Of a stretch of DNA of 64,000 nt, positions 44,045 through 52,228 are shown piece by piece. Numbering within the stretch: the stretch's first letter is position 1; each line of letters begins with the position of its first letter. A model generated the notes under the pieces. It saw only the letters and a list, made by a program, of their open reading frames with translations, ran no database searches and had not been told where the DNA came from. The position numbers were made by a program, and so were the translations under genes. The DNA comes from Bacteroidales bacterium (GTDB lineage Bacteria; Bacteroidota; Bacteroidia; Bacteroidales; 4484-276): assembly GCA_035647615.1 (NCBI GenBank), contig DASRND010000036.1, forward strand, positions 1 to 64,000, read 5' to 3'.

Positions 44045-46960
44045 ATGAAAAAAATTACACTATTTGTAATGTTCTTATCCCTTTGCCTTTGCTCGATGCA
44101 GGCACAAAAAGCTCCCGCGGAAGGTGAATGGACGATTGTAAAAACCTACGACATTCCGGGTAAAGCTTCAGGCTTGGCTTTTGACGGTGAATACCTATAC
44201 TTTGGCATCTATGGCTCCGGTGGCGATAAGTTTTATCGTTTCGACACCGACAGCGGATTAGCCACCCTTCTTTTTAACCACCCAACAATCGACGACAGCT
44301 ACGGCATGAGCTATGGCAACGGACACCTGTGGGTGGGACACCAGCCTTCGGGAAGTTCTAATCCGTCACTGGCTATGGAGCTTGATTTTGATGGAAATAT
44401 TATCACCAGCCTGCCCCTACCCGACCATTACATGTCGGGCGTTGCTTACGATGACGGCACTTTGTGGGCTTGCACCTATTATCCCGATCCGGGCATGACG
44501 TATCATCTGGATGCTGAGGGCAATGTGCTTAGTCAGTTTGCACCTCCTGTTGCCAATCAAATATGGGATGTGTGTCTTCAGGATGAATTTCTGTGGTTTG
44601 TTGATTACAACGCTCACCTAATCTACAAAACCGACCTCACCGGTGCGCTTCTCGAAGAACACCCAAGCGAAAATATAAAACCCTCCGGTGTTGTTTACGA
44701 CGGCAGCTATTTGTGGTATGTCGACGGACAATTGAGCAGCCAGAGTGTGCTTTACAAAATTGACCTGGGTGGGGCTGGCACGCCTGAAATAAACGTGCCG
44801 GTGACAGAATATAATTTTGGAACAGTGGCTGCCGGCGACTCAGCGGTGTGGAACATCACCATACACAACACCGGCACCGCCGATCTCTCCATCAACGATC
44901 TGGTGATACAAAATGCTGTGCCGGTATTTACACGAGAAACCTTCCCGCAGGTAATAGAGCCAGATAGTTCCATAGAAATCGAAATAATTTTTAGACCTAC
45001 AGAAGTTTATACGCTCAGCACAACCATCCTCATACAATCCAACGACCCGGTGACCCCCGAAGTCGGAATAGATCTCATGGGCGAAGGCGTGCTTAACGGC
45101 CCTGTCATCCACATGCTTTCCACCAATCTCGATTTTGGTCAGGTGAGAAAAGGTGCAATGACACGCCGCACCGTCACGGCTCAAAATGATGGCGACGAAA
45201 CGCTCATTATCACTTCATTCGACAGCAACAGCGAATATTTTACTTCCGATCCGCAGTTACAGCTTCCGCTGATGATTGCTCCGCTCAGCTCCGCAGAGCT
45301 TGAAATCTGGTTTCATCCGACAGGTAAGGAAACCTACAACGGCATTTTTACCATCGAAAACAACGATCCGCAAAACCCTGCTGTGCAGATTACTGTTTCC
45401 GGTACTGGTTTTATACAGGCCTATCCTATTGCCGATGCGTTGTGGCAATACACCATTGATGTGGCCTACGACAACAGCCCCAAAGCCATCAGCCCGATAG
45501 CCGACATCAATGGCGACGAAATCAGCGACGTGATTGTAGCTTCTGAAGATAATTTTATCCGTTGTTTTAATGGCAATGCCCACGTAACGGGTGATGTCCT
45601 GTGGGAGCACGAAATTTATTCGGGCAACGTGTATCGGAAACAAGGATTAATGATAGTAGATGACATCGATGGAGATGGTTATGAAGATGTAGTTGTTGGC
45701 ACCACGGGTAGCGACCGCAGCGTAACGATGCTTTCGGGCAGGACTGGCGAACAGCTCTGGAAATTTTACACAGCCACATACTGGGGCGACGGCGGCTGGG
45801 TATATCAGGTGGACGGCAGTCGCGACTTTAACGGCGACGGCATCATCGATGTTTTGGCCTGTGCCGGCAACGACGGCAGTGGAAATGGTCCAGTGCGTGC
45901 TTTTCTGCTCGATGGTGAAAACGGTAATCTACTGTGGCATTATTTCCTGGAAGGCCCTGGATTTTCAGTCATCGCTATCGACGATGTAAATGGCGACGGA
46001 ATCCCCGACGCACTGGCCGGCGCTTCCAATGCCAGCGAAACGGTGGGAAAAGTGGTATGCATCAGCGGTAGCAATGGTTACGAAATATGGAGACAAAACA
46101 CCAGTGGCACCTCCGTGTGGGCACTGTTGCAGCTCGAAGATATCAATGGCGACGACATTGCCGATGTGGCTGCAGGCAACTTTGGCAGCGGCGACTTTAA
46201 CGCCTACGACGCTACCAATGGCGAAATACTTTTCAGTGGCAGCCTGGGTGGCGGTTTCACCATTATTCGTGACATGATACTCCTCGACGACCTGAACGAT
46301 GACGGCATAGCCGATTTTACGCTCTCGTCGGGCAATAGCAGCTGCGTGGCCGTGAGCGGGCTGGATGGCACCAACATTTGGTATGCATCTCTACCCGATC
46401 AGTGTTTCAGCGTCGATCGCATCGGCGACATCACCGGCGATGCCATCAACGACGTGGTAGTAGGAACTATTTTTCAAAATAACCAGGTAGTATTTCTTAA
46501 TGGCGTTACCGGCGAAGAAATTATGAGGATCAATTACAACCAGGCCCTAGATGCATTGGCCGTGATTCCCGACATCACCGGCGACATCTCACCGGAAGTG
46601 GTGGCTGGCGGTCGCGAAGGACTGGTAACTTGCTTTTCGGGTGGTCTCGATTCCTGGACCTCTATTCCTGCAAAAGAACCCGTCAAGAAAGCCTTTAGCA
46701 TGCACTGTTCGCCCAATCCTTTCGCTACTTTCACAACCGTAACATTATCATCCGTAAAGCCGGTCAATGGGAGTTTGTATGTGATTACCGCCGGAGGAAG
46801 ACGCATTGCCGATCTGGGCGATATCACTCTTAAAGAAACGACTCTCGATTTGCAATGGAACGGAACTACCGACACGGGCGAGGCTGTTGTGCCGGGACTT
46901 TACTTTATCGTTTTTGATGATGGAAATCGCACTTTCGTACAAAAGGTGATAAAGGAATAA
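44045..46960 (+). CDS. Large secreted mosaic protein: propeller, HYDIN-type and FG-GAP repeats
   Basis: 971 residues. Signal peptide (MKKITLFVMFLSLCLCSMQA). A beta-propeller of the SMP-30/NHL kind (about 30-240) is followed by two HYDIN/choice-of-anchor-D modules (about 245-465; FGTVAAGDSAVWNITIHNTG; FGQVRKGAMTRRTVTAQNDG). Then come seven FG-GAP/VCBS repeats with calcium-type loops (DDIDGDGYEDVVVGT; DDVNGDGIPDALAGA; DITGDAINDVVVGT). The end is a FlgD-like T9SS sorting module (LQWNGTTDTGEAVVPGLYFI, then RTFVQKVIKE). No catalytic motif is visible; an adhesion or matrix role is plausible. Confidence 0.88.
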   Translation: MKKITLFVMFLSLCLCSMQAQKAPAEGEWTIVKTYDIPGKASGLAFDGEYLYFGIYGSGGDKFYRFDTDSGLATLLFNHPTIDDSYGMSYGNGHLWVGHQPSGSSNPSLAMELDFDGNIITSLPLPDHYMSGVAYDDGTLWACTYYPDPGMTYHLDAEGNVLSQFAPPVANQIWDVCLQDEFLWFVDYNAHLIYKTDLTGALLEEHPSENIKPSGVVYDGSYLWYVDGQLSSQSVLYKIDLGGAGTPEINVPVTEYNFGTVAAGDSAVWNITIHNTGTADLSINDLVIQNAVPVFTRETFPQVIEPDSSIEIEIIFRPTEVYTLSTTILIQSNDPVTPEVGIDLMGEGVLNGPVIHMLSTNLDFGQVRKGAMTRRTVTAQNDGDETLIITSFDSNSEYFTSDPQLQLPLMIAPLSSAELEIWFHPTGKETYNGIFTIENNDPQNPAVQITVSGTGFIQAYPIADALWQYTIDVAYDNSPKAISPIADINGDEISDVIVASEDNFIRCFNGNAHVTGDVLWEHEIYSGNVYRKQGLMIVDDIDGDGYEDVVVGTTGSDRSVTMLSGRTGEQLWKFYTATYWGDGGWVYQVDGSRDFNGDGIIDVLACAGNDGSGNGPVRAFLLDGENGNLLWHYFLEGPGFSVIAIDDVNGDGIPDALAGASNASETVGKVVCISGSNGYEIWRQNTSGTSVWALLQLEDINGDDIADVAAGNFGSGDFNAYDATNGEILFSGSLGGGFTIIRDMILLDDLNDDGIADFTLSSGNSSCVAVSGLDGTNIWYASLPDQCFSVDRIGDITGDAINDVVVGTIFQNNQVVFLNGVTGEEIMRINYNQALDALAVIPDITGDISPEVVAGGREGLVTCFSGGLDSWTSIPAKEPVKKAFSMHCSPNPFATFTTVTLSSVKPVNGSLYVITAGGRRIADLGDITLKETTLDLQWNGTTDTGEAVVPGLYFIVFDDGNRTFVQKVIKE

Positions 46961-46990
46961 AGAACATGAATCTTCACATAAAGATTTAAC

Positions 46991-47019
46991 GTAGAGACGC
47001 TCAAATTGGGCGTCTCTAC
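46991..47019. repeat. GTAGAGACGC hairpin, full copy
   Basis: GTAGAGACGC and its complement GCGTCTCTAC bracket a nine-base loop, followed by ATTTTAT. It may serve as a terminator for the preceding gene. Degenerate relatives lie at 5673-5698 and 56614-56645. Confidence 0.6.
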
Positions 47020-47091
47020 ATTTTATCGAGTGTTGGATTCGTAATCCCTGCTACGCCCAAATTGCTTTTTTAAAAACATCCAGCAGTGATA

Positions 47092-47766
47092 CTATTCTCC
47101 ATTGGAAATTTCCTGCAGATCATCCGATTCAAAGATTATCTGCGCTGTTGGTTCACTATTGGCGATGGCAATCATAGCGCGAGCGACGTCGGCAGCCGGG
47201 ATAGGTCTGTATTTTCGCAGTTTGCCAATCATCAAAAAACTAATTGTTTTCATCAGCCATTGGCCGAGGGTTTCGGCGGTGCGTTTTTCGTTTCGTTCGC
47301 CTAGCAGCATCGACGGACGCACGATCGTTTTCAGCGGCCCATCTATTTGTAGAACCTGCTGCTCCATCTCGCCTTTGGTACGCAGATAAAAGTTGCCCGA
47401 TTTTGCTTTAGCGCCAATGGAAGATACCACCAGCAGCTTCCCGGCTTTTTTGTCGGCGGCAAGCCTTGTAATGGCCAGCGACAGATCGAGATCGACTTTT
47501 TTAAAACTTTCTTTTGAACCGGCTTTCTTGATGGTGGTGCCGATGCAGCAATAAACGTCGTCGATGGGTGGCTTTAAGTTTAAGCTTTGCAAATTGCTGT
47601 AATCATCGATGATCTCTGTGAGTCGTTCATGTTTTCCACCCATCGCATGGCGATTGATACAAATTATCTCACGATAATTTTTGTTGGTGAGCAACTGCTG
47701 TGTAAGGTGATGTCCGGTAAGGCCTGTGGCTCCAAAAACAAGGGCTATTTTCGATTGCCTGTTCAT
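47092..47766 (-). CDS. NAD(P)-binding Rossmann protein (YwnB/HIM1-like)
   Basis: 224 residues from ATG 47766 (MNRQSKIALVFGATGLTGHH). The glycine-rich GATGLTG loop binds NAD(P), followed by the atypical-SDR pattern YCCIGTTIKKAGSKESF and VVSSIGAK. It resembles oxidoreductases of the HIM1/NmrA-like group. The open frame extends 24 codons upstream through a simple repeat (KQPKQPKRSRPPKRS) that is not protein-like, so I exclude it. Substrate unknown. Confidence 0.82.
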   Translation of the reverse strand: MNRQSKIALVFGATGLTGHHLTQQLLTNKNYREIICINRHAMGGKHERLTEIIDDYSNLQSLNLKPPIDDVYCCIGTTIKKAGSKESFKKVDLDLSLAITRLAADKKAGKLLVVSSIGAKAKSGNFYLRTKGEMEQQVLQIDGPLKTIVRPSMLLGERNEKRTAETLGQWLMKTISFLMIGKLRKYRPIPAADVARAMIAIANSEPTAQIIFESDDLQEISNGE

Positions 47767-47770
47767 AGGC

Positions 47771-47836
47771 GTTGATCGCCTGGGTGCTTTGGATCGCTTG
47801 GGAGGCCTGGATCGCTTGGGTTGCTTGGGTTGCTTC
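47771..47836. repeat. Short imperfect tandem repeats (GGATCGCTTGG)
   Basis: Units such as GGATCGCTTGGG and GTTGCTTGGG recur about five times just upstream of the NAD(P)-binding gene; a low-complexity tract in its leader. Confidence 0.6.
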
Positions 47837-47876
47837 AAGTTTCTAAAGTTATGATGATGAATAAAAGAGCTCTTAG

Positions 47877-48254
47877 TTAAAATGGAAGATCGTCGGTAGG
47901 CCCTTCGGGAGGTATTTCATTCATCGATGGCGGTGGCGCCGTATTGGCTTGCGTTGCCTGCGATTGGAGTGGCTCCACACGCCAGGCTTCCAGGTTGTTG
48001 AAATAAGAAACCTGACCGTTTTTTTCCCACCTGCGTCCCCGAATGTTGAAGACAACTTTTATCTGCTGACCAACAGGAATATTTTCGATGGCTTCGCATT
48101 TATCCTGCGTAAGCTGAAATTTGATGGTCTCGATAAATTCATTAACGCCTACTGTCTCGCGTTTTTCGATTACAAATTCTCTTTTCCTGAAGCGGTCGGT
48201 AACCTGCACCGCATCGTACTTTTCTATTAATGTACCTGTAATTTCGTAGCTCAT
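47877..48254 (-). CDS. DUF3127 OB-fold-like protein with SSB-type tail
   Basis: 125 residues of DUF3127. The body (1 to about 95) reads as an OB-fold-like barrel (MSYEITGTLIEKYDAVQVTD; KVVFNIRGRRWEKNGQVSYF). A Pro-rich linker then ends in PTDDLPF, closely matching the DDDIPF tip by which single-stranded-DNA-binding protein recruits repair partners. The gene overlaps aat by four bases (ATGA), so the two are translationally coupled. A single-strand-binding or repair-adaptor role is inferred from tail and fold. Confidence 0.85.
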   Translation of the reverse strand: MSYEITGTLIEKYDAVQVTDRFRKREFVIEKRETVGVNEFIETIKFQLTQDKCEAIENIPVGQQIKVVFNIRGRRWEKNGQVSYFNNLEAWRVEPLQSQATQANTAPPPSMNEIPPEGPTDDLPF

Positions 48255-48973
48255 GGATCGTACTTTTTATTTTTATAAAATATTCTATTTATTTTTAATG
48301 ACCAGCTTCCGCTGATTGTTTCATGCTGCAAGGCCTGCTGAAGGTGTTTCTCAAAAGCCTTTCGCGGGATTGTTTCGGCACCGAGGCTTCGCAGATGTTG
48401 TGTCTCCTGTTGCGCATCGATGAGCGGAAAGTCCCATCCCCTGAGGCGTTCGACGAGATGCCACAAAGCAACTTTAGAGGCATTGCTTTCGTGATAAAAC
48501 ATCGATTCGCCAAAAAAAATCCGGCCCAAAGATACACCGTAAAGTCCACCCGCCAAATGATTTTCTCTCCAAACTTCAACCGAATGTGCATAACCGGCCT
48601 GATGCAGCGCCTGATAAGCTTTTATCATCTCATCACCGATCCAGGTGCCATCCTGGTCCGGGCGATCTATTTCTGCGCAGGCAGTGATTACCTTATCGAA
48701 AGCCTCATCAAAAGTAACCTGAAAACGACCACTCCGCAAGGTTTGCCGAAGTGAGGCAGAGACCTTTAATTTACTAGGAAACAAAACCATACGCGGATCC
48801 AGCGTCCACCACATAATTGGCGAGTCATCACTAAACCACGGAAAAATACCCATCGAATAAGCAAGCAAAAGCCGCTCAGGTTTCAGGTCGCCGCCAATGG
48901 CCAACAGCCCGTCGTCCTCCGCAAGTTCCGGCGGCGGAAAAATCAAATCATCGGTGAGCATGTAAACAGGCAT
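48251..48973 (-). CDS. aat: Leucyl/phenylalanyl-tRNA-protein transferase
   Basis: 240 residues. Adds Leu or Phe from aminoacyl-tRNA to proteins with N-terminal Lys/Arg, marking them for ClpS-ClpAP-type degradation. Conserved blocks are seen: YSMGIFPWFSDDSPIMWWTL, DPRMVLFP, AYHxxGYAHSVEVW-like HQAGYAHSVEVW, LYGVSLGRIFFGESMF and LIDAQ. It is upstream of and overlaps the DUF3127 gene. ClpC in this window is a possible downstream unfoldase. Confidence 0.95.
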   Translation of the reverse strand: MPVYMLTDDLIFPPPELAEDDGLLAIGGDLKPERLLLAYSMGIFPWFSDDSPIMWWTLDPRMVLFPSKLKVSASLRQTLRSGRFQVTFDEAFDKVITACAEIDRPDQDGTWIGDEMIKAYQALHQAGYAHSVEVWRENHLAGGLYGVSLGRIFFGESMFYHESNASKVALWHLVERLRGWDFPLIDAQQETQHLRSLGAETIPRKAFEKHLQQALQHETISGSWSLKINRIFYKNKKYDP

Positions 48974-49314
48974 TTTCGGGCAGAGTAAAGTGTAGCGTTT
49001 TCAGTATGAAGCAAAAATTAATTCATCTTTTAAATTGATCAAGCGCCAAATTTCGACAAAAAATCTGTTTGGACGTCTTAATTTTCTGGATGATTGATGC
49101 AGCCATTTTTTGAAATTGATTATTTTTGCTCAAAACATTTTACTATGGAACATTCAGCATTTATCAATCTCGACCTGCTCTCCCAGGAAGCCAGAAAGGA
49201 ATTGGAGACCTTTTATGATTTTCTGCTCTTTAGGTAAAATAGCTCAAAGAAGACCAAAATACCGATGATAATTGGGAAATAACACAAAAACGATTGGTAG
49301 AGAATAAGTATCAA
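48974..49314. other. Intergenic region with a DUF2281-like stub
   Basis: 341 bases between aat (reading left) and the histidine kinase 3' end. Apart from the 30-codon frame at 49145-49237 nothing stands out. Confidence 0.4.
49145..49237 (+). pseudogene. Truncated DUF2281-like antitoxin-type stub (30 aa)
   Basis: MEHSAFINLDLLSQEARKEL then ETFYDFLLFR and TAA. The LSQEARKELETFYDFLLFR stretch resembles the DUF2281 pattern LPxEaxxEvxDFxxFLLxK found in antitoxin-like proteins, which normally continue with a basic tail. Replacing the TAA by a sense codon restores NSSKKTKIP, a plausible remainder, so this may be a nonsense-interrupted gene. Confidence 0.4.
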
Positions 49315-50676
49315 TTACCCCACCCTATCAACCAAATTCACGGTAAAAATTGTAAGCCCATCCCTGCTTTCCGAAGCCGTGATATCCCCACCCATCTGCA
49401 AAACGATTTGTCTGCTCAGGCTTAGGCCAATGCCCGATCCATTTTCTTTGGTGGTGTAAAAGGGTACAAATATTTGCTCTTTTATTTCGGGCGGTATGTG
49501 TGGACCATTGTTGCCGATTTCCAGTTTTATGTTGTTTCCGTATTGTGTGAGTCTGATCGAAATGAAGGGCGTTTCGGCCCCTTCATCAACGAGCACTTCG
49601 CAGGCGTTTTTCAGTAGGTTTAAAATTACCTGCGACAAAAGCTGCTCGTCCGAAGATATCATCATGTTTTCGGGTATCAACTTTCGGATTTGTATCTCTG
49701 TAAATCCCGGATACGCGCTGGCGGCAATCAGCATACGCTCGATGAGACTGGAAAGATCGACTGGCTTAAAATGTGGCTCGGGAAGCTTGGTAAATTTCCG
49801 GTAGTTTTCTACAAAGCTCATCAGCCCTACGCCACGCTCCTCAATCACACCCAGACCTTTCACCGTGTTTGCAATCATGGCGGCATCCACATTTTCAGGC
49901 TTTATTATTTGGTCGTTGGTCGTAAAATATCCCAAAATTACCTGCGTGAGCGAAGTGATGGGCGCAATATTGTTCATGATTTCGTGTGCCAGCGTGCGCG
50001 CCAGTTTTATCCAGGCGTCGATTTCGCGGTTGTCGAGTTCTTTGGTAATATCGCTAACCGCCACCAGTTTTATCGTTTCGTCGTGGGTTTTTATTTCGGA
50101 AAGCTTAAAGAGTAATTTCTGCCCATATTTATTTTCGAATATTGCCGACTGCAGGTTTTTGCCGGAGCTTTCCAAAATAAACCCCGGCAATACCTCGTCG
50201 ATGGCCAGCAAGGTATTCACATGATGATACGCGCTAATTTGCGTAAGCCTCGTAGCAGCAGGATTGATATTTATCACACGGCCTTTTTCGTTTACCGAAA
50301 ATAGCCCTGTAGCCGACTGGTCGATCACCGAACGGAAATACTGCTCCTGGGAGTTGATGTCGATTTTTGTTTTCTTAAAAATCTCGTTCAGCCGGTCGAT
50401 GCCTTTATAAATATCATCGATGGCTTTATTACCTGATCTGCGAGGCGTTTTCAGGGTGGTGTCGTCATTTTCAATTCCCATCAAAAAGGAGGCAATCCAG
50501 TGGTTTATTTTGTTAAAATAGTTGATGATATTGATGACGGCGCCTATTAACACCAAAACCAATAGCAGGCTCAGCGTCGTCTGATCGTCGATATAAAAAT
50601 AAGTTGCCGCTGCAGCCAGCAGGATAATTATGATCAGTCTGGATAAGATTGCCCGGTAAAAATGTTTGTACGGCAT
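49315..50676 (-). CDS. NtrY-like sensor histidine kinase
   Basis: 453 residues: two N-terminal membrane helices (about 10-52), a HAMP-like linker, a PAS domain (about 110-215; YFRSVIDQSATGLFSVNEKG), a phospho-acceptor helix with H231 in RTLAHEIMNNIAPI, and a HATPase domain with N box (LLKNACEVL), G1 (LEIGNNGPHIPPE) and G2 (TTKENGSGIGLSLSRQI). It phosphorylates the adjacent sigma-54 regulator, whose gene precedes it by 18 bases. The input signal, perhaps envelope stress or a toxic compound, is unknown. Confidence 0.9.
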   Translation of the reverse strand: MPYKHFYRAILSRLIIIILLAAAATYFYIDDQTTLSLLLVLVLIGAVINIINYFNKINHWIASFLMGIENDDTTLKTPRRSGNKAIDDIYKGIDRLNEIFKKTKIDINSQEQYFRSVIDQSATGLFSVNEKGRVININPAATRLTQISAYHHVNTLLAIDEVLPGFILESSGKNLQSAIFENKYGQKLLFKLSEIKTHDETIKLVAVSDITKELDNREIDAWIKLARTLAHEIMNNIAPITSLTQVILGYFTTNDQIIKPENVDAAMIANTVKGLGVIEERGVGLMSFVENYRKFTKLPEPHFKPVDLSSLIERMLIAASAYPGFTEIQIRKLIPENMMISSDEQLLSQVILNLLKNACEVLVDEGAETPFISIRLTQYGNNIKLEIGNNGPHIPPEIKEQIFVPFYTTKENGSGIGLSLSRQIVLQMGGDITASESRDGLTIFTVNLVDRVG

Positions 50677-50694
50677 GGTTTTCCTTCTTAAACT

Positions 50695-52056
50695 TTATTC
50701 ATCAAACGACTTCAGTTTTTTGTAAAGCGTAGGCCGCGAAATGCCCAGATTTCTTGCCACTGCACTCATGTTGCCATTTTCCTTTTGTATGGCGGCTTGT
50801 ATCATCTCCTTCTCCATCTCTTCGATGGTTTTGTTGTGAAGATGGCTGGCAGAGGATTTTGGAGACTGAAGAGCAAAACTCTCTTCGGTCAGCTGATCGT
50901 TGTCGGCCAGTATCACAGCTTTTTCGATACTGTGTTGTAATTCCCTCACATTGCCGGGCCAACTGTGCAGCAGCAGTTTCGCGGCCGCTTTACGCGTTAA
51001 TTTGATGCCGGGCTTGTTGTATTTCGCTCCATATTTCTCCAGATAAAATTCGGCGAGCAGCACCACGTCGTTTCCACGTTCGCGCAGTGGCGGCACCTCT
51101 ATCGTGATGGTATTGATGCGGTAGAGCAAGTCTTCACGAAAAAGACCTTCGGAAATCATTTTCGGTAAATCCATGTTGGTGGCCGTTATCAGCCGAATGT
51201 CGACAGGAATAGGTTTGTTGCTCCCCAGTTTTACAATTTTTCTGCTTTGCAAAACCACCAACAATTTGGCCTGAAATGCTAAAGGAAGATTCCCGATTTC
51301 ATCCAAAAACAAAGTGCCTTTATGTGCCGCCTCAAATTTGCCGGCACGCTCTTCTTTGGCATCAGTATAAGCACCTTTGGTATGGCCAAAAAGTTCGCTT
51401 TCAAAAAGTGTCTCGGTGATGGCGCCCATGTCCACATTCATCATAACCTCATTTTTTCGTAAAGAATGTTGATGGATTTCACGCGCAATCAATTCTTTAC
51501 CGGTACCATTTTCACCCACAATAAGAATATTGGCATCGGTGGCAGCCACTTTTTTTACGACAGTCATCACCTTTTTCATGGCTTCTGAATCCCCGATAAG
51601 GGGCTGTGCTGGAGGCCGGAGCGCTTGTTTTAATGTTTGCGCCGTTTTGGCCAACGCTCGATTATCCGTCTGGCTCTTGCGCAATTTCATGGCTGCGTGG
51701 AGTGTGCTTATCAATTTGTGGTTGTCCCAGGGTTTCAGGACGAAATCGAAAGCTCCTTCTTTAACAGCTTTCACGGCCAGCTCTACGTCGCCATAAGCTG
51801 TAATCATAACCACCACAACCGAAGGGTCGTGTTTTTGAATTTGGTGTAACCAAAAAATCCCTTCGTTGCCCGTGTTAATGCCCGCCTTAAAATTCATATC
51901 CAGCAGCACTACATCAATGTTTTGCTGCTGCAGCGTCGTGAGCAGCACATTGGGATTGCTGAGCGCAACAACCTGATCAAATTCCGTTTGCATCAGCATC
52001 TCCAGCGCGGTAAGCACGCTCTTGTTGTCGTCGAGGATGAGAATGTTGCCTTTCAT
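50695..52056 (-). CDS. Sigma-54-dependent NtrC-family response regulator
   Basis: 453 residues from ATG 52056 (MKGNILILDDNKSVLTALEM); the open frame is 13 codons longer upstream. Receiver domain with phospho-acceptor D53 (VVLLDMNF). The AAA+ domain has Walker A GENGTGKE (181-188). The sigma-54-contact loop reads GAYTDA (228-233) instead of GAFTGA, a variant I have seen in Bacteroidota. The C-terminal Fis-type HTH (NMSAVARNLGISRPTLYKKL) binds enhancers. It is divergent from the exporter at 52229, its likely target. Confidence 0.92.
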   Translation of the reverse strand: MKGNILILDDNKSVLTALEMLMQTEFDQVVALSNPNVLLTTLQQQNIDVVLLDMNFKAGINTGNEGIFWLHQIQKHDPSVVVVMITAYGDVELAVKAVKEGAFDFVLKPWDNHKLISTLHAAMKLRKSQTDNRALAKTAQTLKQALRPPAQPLIGDSEAMKKVMTVVKKVAATDANILIVGENGTGKELIAREIHQHSLRKNEVMMNVDMGAITETLFESELFGHTKGAYTDAKEERAGKFEAAHKGTLFLDEIGNLPLAFQAKLLVVLQSRKIVKLGSNKPIPVDIRLITATNMDLPKMISEGLFREDLLYRINTITIEVPPLRERGNDVVLLAEFYLEKYGAKYNKPGIKLTRKAAAKLLLHSWPGNVRELQHSIEKAVILADNDQLTEESFALQSPKSSASHLHNKTIEEMEKEMIQAAIQKENGNMSAVARNLGISRPTLYKKLKSFDE

Positions 52057-52180
52057 AGCCAGCGAAATTATACAATTTGTAAATGAACGACACACCGGTG
52101 TTAGGGTTCTTTACACTTTTTTCTACAAAAAATTTATGTTTTAGGTTTAAACATCACCTTGTCAGTGCTTTACAATTAGC

Positions 52181-52195
52181 GGCACCGCGATTGAG
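52181..52195 (+). promoter_or_regulatory. Candidate sigma-54-like site of the exporter operon
   Basis: GGCAC-CGCGA-TTGAG, 34 bases before the membrane-fusion gene, resembles GGCAC-N5-TTGCA with the -12 C replaced by A. A perfect palindrome ACACCGGTGT at 52092-52101 lies about 90 bases upstream and could be an enhancer site. Confidence 0.3.
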
Positions 52196-52228
52196 CAGAT
52201 TGAGATTAAAAGCAAAAAAAGTAAGATC

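Noticed and set aside
47767-47838. N-terminal extension of the NAD(P)-binding protein
   Set aside because: The KQPKQPKRSRPPKRS stretch is a simple DNA repeat read in frame; the Rossmann start MNRQSKIALVFGATG is the natural N-terminus.
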